Part shown: one piece after another, positions 23,859-32,987 of the stretch
Layout of the letters: each line of letters begins with the position of its first letter
Position numbering within the stretch: position 1 is the first letter of the stretch
NCBI GenBank assembly: GCA_036406655.1
Contig: DASXAP010000294.1
Location: 1 to 42,932 of the forward strand
Source of the DNA: VAZQ01 sp036406655
GTDB taxonomy: Bacteria; Pseudomonadota; Alphaproteobacteria; Rhizobiales; Xanthobacteraceae
Reading direction: 5' to 3'
Length of the DNA stretch: 42,932 bases
Notes under the pieces: generated by a model
What the model saw: only the letters and a program-made list of their open reading frames with translations
Databases searched by the model: none
What the model was told of the DNA's origin: nothing
Made by a program: the position numbers and the translations under genes

Positions 23859-24896
23859 ATGCAGATCCGCGACGGCGTCGTCGATGCCATCGGCAACACT
23901 CCCCTGATCGCGCTCAGGCGCGCCTCCGAGGCGACCGGCTGCACCATCCTCGGCAAGGCCGAGTTCATGAATCCCGGCCAGTCGGTGAAGGACCGCCCCG
24001 CGCGGCAGATGATCCTGGAGGCGGAGAAGCGCGGCGAGCTCGAGCCCGGCGGTCTCGTGGTCGAGAGCACCGCCGGCAATACCGGGATCGGGCTCGCAAT
24101 GGTCGCCAATGCGCGCGGCTATCGCACCCTCATCGTCATCCCCGAGACGCAGAGCCGGGAGAAGAAGGACACGCTGCGCCTGTGCGGCGCCGAGCTCGTC
24201 GAGGTGCCCGCGGTGCCCTACAGCAACCCCGACAACTACCAGCACATCGGGCGGCGCCTGGCCGACCAGCTGCGCCAGCGCGAGCGCAACGGCGTCCTGT
24301 TCGCGGATCAGTGGAACAACATGGACAACCGCAAGGCGCATTACCTCTCGACCGGCCCCGAGATTTGGGCGCAGACCGAGGGCAAGGTGGACGGATTCAT
24401 CTGCGCGATCGGCACCGGCGGGACCATCGCCGGCGTGTCGAGCTACCTGCGGGAGAGACGCAAGGACATCGTCATCGGCATCGCCGATCCGAAGGGCGCG
24501 GCGATGTACAGCTTCTTCGCGCACGGCGAGGTCAAGGCATCGCAAGGCGGCTCGATCACCGAAGGGATCGGGCTCGGGCGGGTAACCCGCATCATCGAGG
24601 ACATCAAGGTCGACGAGCCCTATCTCATCCCCGACGAGGAAGCGGTGCCGGTGATCTTCGACCTGCTGCAGCACGAGGGCCTGTGCCTCGGAGGATCGAG
24701 CGGCATAAATGTCGCCGGCGCGATCAGGCTGGCGAAGCGCATGGGCCCGGGCCATACCATCGTCACCGTGCTTTGCGACCCCGGCAACCGCCACCAGTCG
24801 AAGCTGTTCAATTCCCGGTTCTTGCGCGAGAAGGGTCTTCCCGTACCGGAATGGCTCGAGCGGAAATCGGACCTGCAGGTGCCGTTTCACAAATAG
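23859..24896 (+). CDS. Cysteine synthase-like PLP enzyme (345 aa)
   Basis: A fold-type II PLP enzyme. PLP lysine K44 lies in NPGQSVKDRPA, the substrate loop is ESTAGNTGIGLA, and the phosphate loop is GTGGTIAGV. The C-terminal block LGGSSGINVAGA-LAK follows the CysK/CBS pattern. At 345 residues it is longer than typical CysK (about 310-325) and has an insertion around YSNPDNYQH. The expected reaction is beta-replacement on O-acetylserine or a similar substrate with sulfide or another thiol. The stop abuts an in-frame ATG for the sulfurtransferase gene, so the two form an operon with the persulfide dioxygenase just downstream. Confidence 0.88.
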   Translation: MQIRDGVVDAIGNTPLIALRRASEATGCTILGKAEFMNPGQSVKDRPARQMILEAEKRGELEPGGLVVESTAGNTGIGLAMVANARGYRTLIVIPETQSREKKDTLRLCGAELVEVPAVPYSNPDNYQHIGRRLADQLRQRERNGVLFADQWNNMDNRKAHYLSTGPEIWAQTEGKVDGFICAIGTGGTIAGVSSYLRERRKDIVIGIADPKGAAMYSFFAHGEVKASQGGSITEGIGLGRVTRIIEDIKVDEPYLIPDEEAVPVIFDLLQHEGLCLGGSSGINVAGAIRLAKRMGPGHTIVTVLCDPGNRHQSKLFNSRFLREKGLPVPEWLERKSDLQVPFHK

Positions 24897-24914
24897 ATGA
24901 GGTTGCAAGGCGAC

Positions 24915-25778
24915 ATGCCCGAGCAAGCATTGCCTTCCCGCTGGCTGGTCTCGACCGGTTGGCTGGCCGCGCGCCTCGGCGCGCCGGACGTCGCCGTCGT
25001 CGACGGCTCGTTCTATCTTCCCGCGCTGAAACGCGACGCGGCGGCCGAGCATCTCGCCGGCCACATCCCGGGCGCGGTGCGCTTCGACATCGACGCGATC
25101 GCCGACCATTCCAATCCGCTGCCGCACATGCTGCCGAGCGCCGACGACTTCGCACGCGCGGTCGGCCAGCTCGGGGTCGCCGAGACCGACACCGTGGTGG
25201 TCTACGACGGCATCGGCCTGGGCGGCGCACCCCGCGTCTGGTGGACGTTCCGCGTCTTCGGCGCCCGCCGGGTGCTCGTCCTCGACGGCGGGCTGCCCAA
25301 ATGGAAAAGGGAAGGCCGGCCGATCGAGACGGGCGCGGTGACGCGCACCCCGCGCAGGTTCACCGCCGAGCTCGATGCTGCGCGGGTTGCCGGTGTCGCC
25401 GAGGTGCAGCAGGCGCTCGCGCGGGGCGCCGCGCAGGTGGTCGATGCCCGCCCGGCCGACCGATTTCGCGGCGAGGCGCCCGAGCCACGCCCGGGGGTGC
25501 GCTCGGGACACATGCCCGGAGCGCTCAACGTGCCGGTGACCGCCGTCATCGAGGATGGGCGGCTGGTCGCGCCGGAGAAGATCGCCGCAGCATTCGCCGC
25601 CGCCGGCGTCGATCTCGACAAGCCGATCATCACCAGCTGCGGCTCGGGCGTGACCGCCGCGACCCTGTGGTTCGCCCTCGACGCCATCGGCAGGCCGCCG
25701 GCCGCGCTCTACGACGGCTCCTGGTCGGAATGGGGAGCGCGCGGCGATCTGCCGATCGAGCCGGCGCGCAAAGCCTGA
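24915..25778 (+). CDS. sseA: 3-mercaptopyruvate sulfurtransferase (tandem rhodanese)
   Basis: 287 residues with two rhodanese domains. The catalytic loop is CGSGVTA (C242 from this start), the form typical of mercaptopyruvate rather than thiosulfate sulfurtransferases. Other marks are VVYDG, PRVWWTFRVFG, VLDGGLPKWKREGRP and SGHMPGALNVP. It moves sulfane sulfur from 3-mercaptopyruvate to thiol acceptors, giving persulfides. The ATG at 24915 follows AAGGCG; an ATG at 24897 directly after the upstream stop is also in frame. Its product fits as substrate for the downstream persulfide dioxygenase. Confidence 0.9.
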   Translation: MPEQALPSRWLVSTGWLAARLGAPDVAVVDGSFYLPALKRDAAAEHLAGHIPGAVRFDIDAIADHSNPLPHMLPSADDFARAVGQLGVAETDTVVVYDGIGLGGAPRVWWTFRVFGARRVLVLDGGLPKWKREGRPIETGAVTRTPRRFTAELDAARVAGVAEVQQALARGAAQVVDARPADRFRGEAPEPRPGVRSGHMPGALNVPVTAVIEDGRLVAPEKIAAAFAAAGVDLDKPIITSCGSGVTAATLWFALDAIGRPPAALYDGSWSEWGARGDLPIEPARKA

Positions 25779-25908
25779 GACTTGGCATGAGGCGGGGCAA
25801 ATTGCCGCCCGCAGCAAGGCGCCGCTCTCTTTTGGCCGACGCGCAGAAGATTTATAGTGCGGCACGGGCTGTACAGCTTCCAGCCGCACCACGCGGAGAG
25901 GCGCCGCC

Positions 25909-26949
25909 ATGATCTTCCGCCAGCTCTTCGACAGTGTTTCCGGCACGTACACCTACCTGCTGGCGAGCCGACATGGGGGCGAGGCGCTGATCATCGATCC
26001 GGTGCTGGAGAAGGTCGACCGCTACATCCAGCTCGTCGACGAGCTCGATCTCAGGCTGGTCAAGGCGGTCGACACCCATCTGCATGCCGACCACATCACC
26101 GGGCTCGGCGCGCTGCGCGACCGCACTCACTGCGTGACCGTGATGGGCGAGAGCAGCAAGGTCGACGTGGTCTCGATGCGAATAGCCGAGGGTGACAGGC
26201 TCACCATCGAGGGGCTTGCCCTCGACGTGCTCTACACCCCCGGCCACACCGACGACTCCTACAGCTTCCTGCTTCAGGACCGCGTCTTCACCGGCGACAC
26301 GCTGCTCATTCGCGGGACCGGTCGCACCGATTTCCAGAACGGCGATGCGCGGGCGCAATACGACTCGATCTTCAACAAGCTGCTGCGGCTGCCCGACGAG
26401 ACCATGGTGTTTCCCGCCCACGACTACAAGGGCGAGACGGTCTCGACGATCGGCGAGGAGAAGGCATTCAATCCGCGCTTGCAGGTCAAGTCGGTCGACG
26501 AATACGCCGAGCTGATGGGCAGGCTCAACCTGCCCAATCCGAAGATGATGGACGTCGCGGTGCCCGCCAACATGCGGGTGGGCCTCGCCCAGGAGGAGAT
26601 CGCGCGCCGCGGCTGGTCGATGAGCGCGGCGGAAGCGATCGCACTTTGCGGCCGCCCCGACGTCGAGCTGGTGGATCTGCGGGAGCGGTCCGAGCGCGAG
26701 AAGCACGGCGTCATCCCGGGCTCGCTGCATGCCCCCTATGTCGATCTTGTGGCCAATGTGCGCCCGGGCGGGCTCCTGCACGAGCTCGCGCGCGCCACCG
26801 GCAAGCGCATCCTGTTCTACTGCGCCTTCGGCGAGCGCTCGGCGATGGCGGTGCAGGCCGCGCAGGATGCGGGCATTGCCGGCGCCTGCCACGTCGCCGG
26901 TGGCATCGATGCCTGGAAGAAGGCGAAAGGTCCTCTCGCGCGCGCCTGA
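25909..26949 (+). CDS. Persulfide dioxygenase-rhodanese fusion (MBL fold)
   Basis: 346 residues. The N-terminal metallo-beta-lactamase domain has THLHADHITG (H57, H59, D61, H62), H113 (TPGHTDDS), D130 (FTGD), GTGRTDFQNGD and H171 (PAHDY). This is the iron-dependent ETHE1 persulfide dioxygenase pattern. The C-terminal rhodanese domain (about 235-340) has its active cysteine C305 in YCAFGERSA. The pair would oxidise glutathione persulfide to sulfite and transfer sulfane sulfur in one polypeptide. It lies 130 bases after the sulfurtransferase gene on the same strand. A GGAGAGG site precedes the ATG. Confidence 0.9.
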   Translation: MIFRQLFDSVSGTYTYLLASRHGGEALIIDPVLEKVDRYIQLVDELDLRLVKAVDTHLHADHITGLGALRDRTHCVTVMGESSKVDVVSMRIAEGDRLTIEGLALDVLYTPGHTDDSYSFLLQDRVFTGDTLLIRGTGRTDFQNGDARAQYDSIFNKLLRLPDETMVFPAHDYKGETVSTIGEEKAFNPRLQVKSVDEYAELMGRLNLPNPKMMDVAVPANMRVGLAQEEIARRGWSMSAAEAIALCGRPDVELVDLRERSEREKHGVIPGSLHAPYVDLVANVRPGGLLHELARATGKRILFYCAFGERSAMAVQAAQDAGIAGACHVAGGIDAWKKAKGPLARA

Positions 26950-26972
26950 TGCCCGGCCCGGCATCGGCTCGC

Positions 26973-26990
26973 CGTCCGCGGCGGCGGACG
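26973..26990. terminator. Hairpin between convergent genes
   Basis: CGTCCGC-GGCG-GCGGACG forms a seven-pair stem in the 51-base gap between the convergent dioxygenase and aapP genes. The placement suits a two-way terminator, but there is no T-run. Confidence 0.35.
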
Positions 26991-27000
26991 CCTTGCCGGC

Positions 27001-27813
27001 TCAACGCAGGATCTGGCTCAGGAACAGCCGCGTGCGCCGGTGCCGGGGGTGAGCGAAGAAGGCCTCGGGCTCGCCCGCCTCGACGATCTGGCCCTCGTCC
27101 ATGAACACGATGCGGTCCGCGACCTGACGGGCGAATGTCATCTCGTGGCTCACCACGAGCATCGTCATCCCGTCGAGCGCCAGAGCGGTCATCGTGTCGA
27201 GCACCTCCTTGACCATCTCCGGGTCGAGCGCCGAGGTCGGCTCGTCGAACAGCATGATCTTCGGCTGCATGCAGAGCGCGCGCGCGATCGCCACCCGCTG
27301 CTGCTGGCCGCCCGACAGCTGCGCGGGATACTTGTCCGCCTGCTCCGGAATTCGCACCCGGTCGAGGTAGTGACGGGCGATCTCCAGGGCCGCCCGCCTC
27401 GGCATCCGCCGCGCCCAGATCGGCGCGAGCGTGCAGTTCTCGAGCACGGTCAGGTGGGGAAACAGGTTGAACTGCTGGAACACCATGCCTACGTCGCGGC
27501 GCACCTCCTCGATCGTTGCAGGCTCGTCAGTCAGCTCGATGCCGTCGACGACAACGCGGCCGCGCTGCCAATCCTCGATCCGGTTGATGCAGCGCAAGAG
27601 CGTCGACTTGCCGCTGCCGGAAGGGCCGCAGATGACGATGCGCTGCCCCCGCAGCACCTCGAGCTCGATGTCGCGCAGCACATGGAAGCGACCGAACCAC
27701 TTGTCCACGCCGATGATCTCGATCGCGACCTCGTTGTCGGTGGTGCGGATGTCGGGGCTCCCCCCGCGGGGCGGGCCGCCCACCGATCGCTCCTGCCCGG
27801 CACCCGCCGCCAT
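27001..27813 (-). CDS. aapP: General L-amino acid ABC transporter, ATPase
   Basis: 270 residues. Walker A GPSGSGKST (63-71), Q-loop FQQFNLFPHLTV, signature LSGGQ (166-170), Walker B IMLFDE and H-loop VSHEM are all present. It energises uptake through AapQ and AapM. Relative to typical AapP (about 257 residues) it carries a somewhat longer, low-complexity N terminus. It starts 12 bases after the aapM stop with a GAGGCGG site and is the last gene of aapJQMP. Confidence 0.93.
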   Translation of the reverse strand: MAAGAGQERSVGGPPRGGSPDIRTTDNEVAIEIIGVDKWFGRFHVLRDIELEVLRGQRIVICGPSGSGKSTLLRCINRIEDWQRGRVVVDGIELTDEPATIEEVRRDVGMVFQQFNLFPHLTVLENCTLAPIWARRMPRRAALEIARHYLDRVRIPEQADKYPAQLSGGQQQRVAIARALCMQPKIMLFDEPTSALDPEMVKEVLDTMTALALDGMTMLVVSHEMTFARQVADRIVFMDEGQIVEAGEPEAFFAHPRHRRTRLFLSQILR

Positions 27814-27825
27814 TGCCGCCTCTTC

Positions 27826-28965
27826 TCAGCGCGGAAGCTCGGCGCGCAGGCGCCGCTCCATGAACTGCGCGTAGCGCGACATGCCGAAGCTGCCGAGGAA
27901 ATAGATCATGCCGGCGAAGGCAAAGCCGGTGAACAGGGTCGACGGGGTCGCCCAGGCCGGATCGGCGAAGGCCGCGCGCAGCTGTCCCAGCAGGTCGAAA
28001 ATGGCCACGATCATCACCAGCGTGGTGTCCTTGAACAGGGCGATGAAGGAATTGACGATGGCGGGAATGATCAGCCGCAGCGCCTGCGGCAGGATGACGA
28101 GGCCCATCATCCGCCAGTAGCCGAGCCCGAGCGCCAGCGCAGCCTCGAACTGTCCGCGCGGGATCGCCTGGATTCCGCCGCGCACCACCTCGGCGAGGTA
28201 GGCCCCGGCAAACAGCGCGACCCCGATCAGCACGTACAGGAACGGGTCGATCTTCCAGCTCGGCGGCAGGAACAGCGGGAGCATGTAGACGGCAAAGAAC
28301 AGGACCGTGATCAGAGGCACGCCGCGCCAGAGCTCGATCACGAGGATGCAGAGCCAGCGCACGACCGGCAGCGCAGAACGTCGCCCGAGCGCGAGCAGGA
28401 TGCCGATCGGCAGCGAGAGGACGATGCCGGTGAACGAGATCACCAGCGTCACCAGCAGCCCGCCCCAGAGCCGGGTCTCGACATGGCGCAGGCCGAGCAC
28501 GCCGCCGACGAGAAGGAAATAGCCGGCGACGGGAAAGGCGCCGAACAGCAGAACCGCGTTGAGGAGCTTCCCGGGCAATCGGGGAACGAGCAGCTGCCCC
28601 AAGAGCAGCGCGGCGACGAGATAGGTGAGATCGACGCGCCACTGCTCGCTCTCCGGATAGAAGCCGTACATGAGCTGGATGAGCTTGGCTCCGATGAAGG
28701 GCCAGCAGGCGCCGACCGGCTGCCCGGCCGGCGCGAGGCAATCGATCCGGCTTTCTCCGCTCCAGGCCGCGTCGAAGAGCAGGAATCTGAGCGCCGGCCA
28801 GGCCAGCAGGGCGATGGCGACGGCGCTGACGATGCTGACAATCGCGTTGACCGGCCGCTCGAGCAGGCGGGCACGCGACCGGAGCGGAACGCTGCCGGCA
28901 CTGAGCGGAGGCGGCTGCGGCTCGACCCGCCCCCGACCGACATGCGACTGCTGGTCCGGCGGCAT
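27826..28965 (-). CDS. aapM: General L-amino acid ABC transporter, permease AapM
   Basis: 379 residues from the ATG at 28965; the frame extends upstream but overlaps aapQ. It has membrane segments throughout, a long insertion near residues 75-105 typical of AapM, and the permease coupling loop EVVRGGIQAIPRGQFEAALALGLGYWRMMGLVILPQALR. The start overlaps the aapQ stop by one base (TGATG), indicating translational coupling. It forms the inner-membrane channel with AapQ. Confidence 0.92.
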   Translation of the reverse strand: MPPDQQSHVGRGRVEPQPPPLSAGSVPLRSRARLLERPVNAIVSIVSAVAIALLAWPALRFLLFDAAWSGESRIDCLAPAGQPVGACWPFIGAKLIQLMYGFYPESEQWRVDLTYLVAALLLGQLLVPRLPGKLLNAVLLFGAFPVAGYFLLVGGVLGLRHVETRLWGGLLVTLVISFTGIVLSLPIGILLALGRRSALPVVRWLCILVIELWRGVPLITVLFFAVYMLPLFLPPSWKIDPFLYVLIGVALFAGAYLAEVVRGGIQAIPRGQFEAALALGLGYWRMMGLVILPQALRLIIPAIVNSFIALFKDTTLVMIVAIFDLLGQLRAAFADPAWATPSTLFTGFAFAGMIYFLGSFGMSRYAQFMERRLRAELPR

Positions 28966-30155
28966 CAGCGTTCCGCGATCCGGATATGCGCGTTGTACCA
29001 GTTCATCAGCGCGCTGGTGAGGAGCGAGATCAGCAGGTAGACCGCCATCGTCATGGCGAGGATCTCGATGGCCTGGCCGGTCTGGTTGAGCGCGGTTCCC
29101 GCGAAGACGGCGACCAGATCGGGATAGCCGATGGCGACCGCAAGCGAGGAGTTCTTGATCAGGTTGAGATACTGGTTGGCGAGCGGCGGCACGATGAGGC
29201 GAAGCGCCTGCGGGATGACGATCAGGCGCAGCGACAATCCGCGGCCGAGGCCGAGCGCCAGCGCCGCCTCGGTCTGGCCGCGCGGCACCGCCAGCACGCC
29301 CGCCCGCACGATCTCGGCGATGAAGGCCGCGGTATAGGTCGTCAATGCGACGCCGAGCGCGACGAGCTCGGGGATGAGCCGGACGCCGCCGACGAAATTG
29401 AACCCGCGCAGCTCGGGGGGCTCGAACCGGATCGGCCGCCCCGTGGCGATGAAGACGGCGAGCGGGATTCCGACGATCGACAGCAGGCCGGCGAGGAATA
29501 CCGGGAAAGGCGCTCCGGTCCGATCCTGACGCCGCTTCGCCCACAGCCGCAGCGCGATCGCGGCGATCACGCCGGCAACGACAGCGACGCCGACGAGACC
29601 CGCCTTCGGCCCGGCGATCGGCGCCGGCACGAACAGTCCCCGGTTGTTGAGGAATATCCCGCCGAAGAGCGACAAGCTTTGCCGCGGCGCAGGCAGCGTT
29701 CCGAGCACGGCCAGGTACCAGAACAGGATCTGGAACAGCAGCGGGAGATTGCGGATCACCTCCACGTAGCCGCCGGCAAGCCGCGCCAGCAGCCAGCTCG
29801 GCGACAGCCGGGCGATGCCGATCGCAAAGCCCAGCACGGTGGCGAGCGCAACCCCCACCGCCGATACCAGCAGCGTGTTGAGCAAGCCGACGAGGAAGAC
29901 GCGGGCGTAGCTGTCCGCCTCGGTGTAGGGGATGAGCGACTGGCTCACGCCGAAACCGGCGGTGTTCTCCAGAAAGCCGAAGCCGCTCGTGACATTGAGG
30001 GCCTGAAGGTTGGCGCGGACGTTGGCGGCGACCGCCGCGGCGGCCGCGAGCACTGCCGCCAGCAGCACCAGCTGGAGCAGAATCCGGCGCCGCACCGTTT
30101 TCCGGAAGAGGGCGCGCGGCGTCGGCGCCGCAGCGGCCTTGGTATCGCCGGACAA
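28965..30155 (-). CDS. aapQ: General L-amino acid ABC transporter, permease AapQ
   Basis: 396 residues, the usual length. It has an N-terminal membrane segment, a long periplasmic stretch (LNVTSGFGFLENTAGFGVSQSLIPY is an Aap hallmark) and the coupling loop EIVRAGVLAVPRGQTEAALALGLGRGLSLRLIVIPQALR. The start is a TTG at 30155, very close to a GAGGAG site (about 3-4 bases), so a start slightly downstream is possible. The 332-base gap to aapJ upstream holds two palindromic repeats. Confidence 0.9.
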   Translation of the reverse strand: MSGDTKAAAAPTPRALFRKTVRRRILLQLVLLAAVLAAAAAVAANVRANLQALNVTSGFGFLENTAGFGVSQSLIPYTEADSYARVFLVGLLNTLLVSAVGVALATVLGFAIGIARLSPSWLLARLAGGYVEVIRNLPLLFQILFWYLAVLGTLPAPRQSLSLFGGIFLNNRGLFVPAPIAGPKAGLVGVAVVAGVIAAIALRLWAKRRQDRTGAPFPVFLAGLLSIVGIPLAVFIATGRPIRFEPPELRGFNFVGGVRLIPELVALGVALTTYTAAFIAEIVRAGVLAVPRGQTEAALALGLGRGLSLRLIVIPQALRLIVPPLANQYLNLIKNSSLAVAIGYPDLVAVFAGTALNQTGQAIEILAMTMAVYLLISLLTSALMNWYNAHIRIAER

Positions 30156-30257
30156 TTGCTCCTCGCTGGCTCTGCGGCCGCGCTCGCGCTCGTGGCGCCG
30201 GCCGTGAAGCCGTCAGTTCCGCGCTTAGTGTAGCGACTCTGACGCTCGTATGCGCGT

Positions 30258-30305
30258 GTCCCGGGCGCGGCGCAGCACGAAGTGTTGCGCTGCAGACCCG
30301 GGACC
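30258..30305. repeat. REP-like imperfect palindrome in aapJ-aapQ gap
   Basis: The arms GTCCCGGGCGCGGCGCAGCAC and a right arm beginning GTGTTGCGCTGCAGACCCGGG pair imperfectly around GAA. The CCCGGGAC / GCAGCAC words match the REP-type elements I know from Bradyrhizobium and relatives. Confidence 0.55.
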
Positions 30306-30330
30306 GCCCGAAACTCGGTCTTTGCGGCGG

Positions 30331-30415
30331 TCCCGGATCAGCGGTGCAGCACGAGCGCTATCGGTCCGGATCAATTCGACTGCCCTCGAGCGCTCGTGCT
30401 GCACCGCATCCGGGA
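30331..30415. repeat. REP-like long inverted repeat in aapJ-aapQ gap
   Basis: The left arm GCGGTGCAGCACGAGCGCT (30341-30359) has a perfect 19-base reverse complement at 30389-30407. Outer arms TCCCGGAT (30331-30338) and ATCCGGGA (30408-30415) extend the stem after a two-base bulge. The loop is 29 bases. It lies in the transcribed gap of the aap operon. Confidence 0.7.
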
Positions 30416-30487
30416 CACGCATCTGAGACAACATCAGCGTCTCCTGCGCGCTACTCGAGGCGCAACGCGCCGTCACGATGCGCGTGC

Positions 30488-31498
30488 TCACCGGATCGGC
30501 GGGGCGTATTGTATTCCGCCCTTGGTCCACAGCCGGTTGAGGCCCCGGCTGATGCCCAGCTTCGAGGCGGCGCCGAGATTTCGATCGAAGACCTCGCCGT
30601 AATTGCCGACCTGCTTGAGCGCCCGCACCATCCAGTCCTTGGTCAGGCCGAGCTGCTCTCCGAAATTGCCCTCGACCCCGAGCAGCCGCTTGATCTCGGG
30701 CTGAATCGACTTCATCGCCTCGGTCACGTTCCTCGACGAGACGCCGAGCTCCTCGGCGTTCAGCATCCCGAAATGCACCCATTTGACGATGTCGAACCAC
30801 TGATCGTCGCCATGGCGCACCAGCGGACCGAGCGGCTCCTTCGAGATGACCTCCGGCAGGATGACGTGCTCGTTGGGGCTGGCGAGCTTCAGCTTCTCGG
30901 CGTAGATCTGCGACATGTCGGTGGTGAAGACGTCGCAGCGGCCGGACTCGTAGGCCTTTATGGTCTCGTCGGCGGTGCCGAATGCAACCACCTCGTATTT
31001 CATGCTGTTGGCGCGGAAGTAATCGGCGAGATTGAGCTCGGTCGTGGTGCCCGTCTGCGTGCAGATCGAGGCTCCGTTGAGCTCGAGCGCCGAATTGACC
31101 TTGAGCGCCTTGCGCAGCATGAAGCCCTGGCCGTCATAGTAGGTGATCCCGGCGAAATTCCCGTAAACGGCGTCGCGCGAGAGCGTCCAGGTGGTGTTGC
31201 GCGACAACAGGTCTATGGCCCCGCTCTTGAGCGGCTCGAAGCGATCCTTGGCGGAGAGCGGAGTGAACTTCACCTTGGCGGAATCGTTCAGGACCGCCGC
31301 CGCAACCGCGCGACAGAAATCGACGTCAAAGCCGGTCCAGTTGCCCTTGTCGTCTGGCAGCGAGAAGCCCGGCACTCCCTGGCCGACGCCGCAGAGGAGC
31401 GAGCCGCGATCCTTCACCGCCTTGAGCGTCTGCGCGCTTGCCGCCGTCGGGCAACCGAGCGCCAGCGCCGTGCCCAGGAGACAGATCACACGCACCAT
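30488..31498 (-). CDS. aapJ: General L-amino acid ABC transporter, binding protein
   Basis: 336 residues. The ATG at 31498 follows AGGAAGGG; the first about 22 residues are a signal peptide ending ASA before QTL. The mature protein has the AapJ/BztA pattern: VKDRGSLLCGVGQGVPGFS, GFDVDFCRAVAAAVL, LLSRNTTWTLSRD and GTTTELNLADYFR. It captures a broad range of L-amino acids in the periplasm for AapQMP. It is transcribed away from metC, as in other rhizobia. Confidence 0.93.
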   Translation of the reverse strand: MVRVICLLGTALALGCPTAASAQTLKAVKDRGSLLCGVGQGVPGFSLPDDKGNWTGFDVDFCRAVAAAVLNDSAKVKFTPLSAKDRFEPLKSGAIDLLSRNTTWTLSRDAVYGNFAGITYYDGQGFMLRKALKVNSALELNGASICTQTGTTTELNLADYFRANSMKYEVVAFGTADETIKAYESGRCDVFTTDMSQIYAEKLKLASPNEHVILPEVISKEPLGPLVRHGDDQWFDIVKWVHFGMLNAEELGVSSRNVTEAMKSIQPEIKRLLGVEGNFGEQLGLTKDWMVRALKQVGNYGEVFDRNLGAASKLGISRGLNRLWTKGGIQYAPPIR

Positions 31499-31770
31499 CG
31501 AACAACCCTTCCTCGACAGCCCGTCAACCGTTGTGGCCACCTCGCGGAACCTCGCGCCGCCACGCGTCGTTCGCGTGCGAGCCCGGATCTGCGGTGACGC
31601 CCCGCTCGCCGGCAACAGCCCGCGGCAAGTCTCGGGATTCATCTCAGAACGATCGCTCGTGGGGGTCAAGGGGTTGACGTCATGGCAGCACGAAGCCATC
31701 ACCCGGCGCTTGCGGCATCATCGCACGCACCAGGCATTCGCGGCCGAACCCGCCGCGTCGAGGAACCCTC
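31499..31770. promoter_or_regulatory. Divergent aapJ/metC control region
   Basis: The 272 bases between the divergent starts must hold both promoters. TTGACG near 31673 is a -35-like hexamer for metC, without a clear -10. No riboswitch or known operator was recognised. Confidence 0.4.
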
Positions 31771-32973
31771 ATGAGCAGAGACATCCAGGCCGATCGCTCG
31801 CATCGGCGGCTGCAGCCCGCAACCCTCCTCGTGGTCGGTGGCCGCGACCCCGCCGCGTATCACGGCTTCGTCAACCCCCCCGTCCATCACGTCTCGACCG
31901 TGCTCTATCCGAGCGCCGAGGACTTTCGGGCACGGCGCGCGCGCTATCAGTATGGCCGGCGCGGCACGCCGACCTCGGAGGCTCTCGAAACCGCTCTGCG
32001 TGAGCTTGAGGGTCCGCTCTGCGCCGGCGTGGCCCTGCTGCCGTCGGGGCTTGCCGCCATCTCGGCGGCGCTGCTCGCCGTCGTCGCGGCGGGCGACCAC
32101 GTCCTGGTCACCGACAGCGTCTATCAGCCGACGCGCCGTTTCTGCGACCGCGTGCTCAAGCGCTACGGAGTTACCACGAGCTATTACGATCCGATGATCG
32201 GCGGCGGCATCGCCGCGCTCATCCAGCCGAGCACGCGCGCGGTATTCGTCGAGGCGCCGGGCTCGCTCTCGTTCGAGGTTCAAGACGTGCCGGCGATCGC
32301 GGCCGCGGCCCACGCCCGCGGGGCGTTGGTGCTGATGGACAACACCTGGGCCACCCCGCTGTGCTTCCGCGCATTGGAGAAGGGCGTCGACCTCTCGATC
32401 CAGGCGGCGACCAAGTACATAGGCGGCCATTCCGACCTCATGCTGGGAACGGTCGCCGCCAATCAAGCCGGCTGGGAGCGACTGATCGAGACGGTGCACG
32501 ATGTCGGGCTCTGCGTCGGGCCCGACGACATCTATCTCGGCCTGCGCGGCCTGCGCACGCTCGGCGTGCGGCTGGCGCAGCACGACCAGGCGGGGCGCAC
32601 CGTCGCGGGCTGGCTGGCGCGGCGTCCGGAGATCGCCCGCGTGCTGCATCCGGCGCTCGACGGCTGCCCGGGGCACGCCGTCTGGGAACGGGATTTTTCC
32701 GGTGCCAGCGGGCTGTTCAGCGTCGTCTTCAGGCCGGTTCCCGAGACGGCGGTGAACGCGTTCCTGAACGCGCTCACCCTGTTCGGGATGGGCGCGTCAT
32801 GGGGCGGCTACGAGAGCCTGGCGATACCGTTCGACTGCTCGAGCATCCGGACCGCGACGCGATGGGCGCCGGAAGGACCCACCGTGCGCATTCATATCGG
32901 CCTCGAGAGCGTCGATGATCTGATCGCCGATCTCGAGCGCGGCTTTGCCGCGCTGGCGGCGGCAGGACCCTGA
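31771..32973 (+). CDS. metC: Cystathionine beta-lyase (Cys/Met metabolism PLP enzyme)
   Basis: 400 residues, normal for the family. The PLP lysine K215 is in SIQAATKYIGGHSD, D190 (LVLMDNTWATPL) holds the pyridine nitrogen, and YQYGRRGTPT and SLSFEVQD are the substrate and cofactor loops. It splits cystathionine to homocysteine, pyruvate and ammonia, or acts as a cysteine desulfhydrase. GAGGAA precedes the ATG. It converges on the LpxB-N-like gene with a 14-base gap. The position next to aapJ agrees with the metC-aapJQMP order known in Rhizobium. Confidence 0.9.
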   Translation: MSRDIQADRSHRRLQPATLLVVGGRDPAAYHGFVNPPVHHVSTVLYPSAEDFRARRARYQYGRRGTPTSEALETALRELEGPLCAGVALLPSGLAAISAALLAVVAAGDHVLVTDSVYQPTRRFCDRVLKRYGVTTSYYDPMIGGGIAALIQPSTRAVFVEAPGSLSFEVQDVPAIAAAAHARGALVLMDNTWATPLCFRALEKGVDLSIQAATKYIGGHSDLMLGTVAANQAGWERLIETVHDVGLCVGPDDIYLGLRGLRTLGVRLAQHDQAGRTVAGWLARRPEIARVLHPALDGCPGHAVWERDFSGASGLFSVVFRPVPETAVNAFLNALTLFGMGASWGGYESLAIPFDCSSIRTATRWAPEGPTVRIHIGLESVDDLIADLERGFAALAAAGP

Positions 32974-32987
32974 GCCCGCGCTCGCGC

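Noticed and set aside
27040..30233. Long plus-strand open frames opposite the aap genes
   Set aside because: Strongly charged, repetitive products with no domain; the minus strand holds complete ABC transporter genes.
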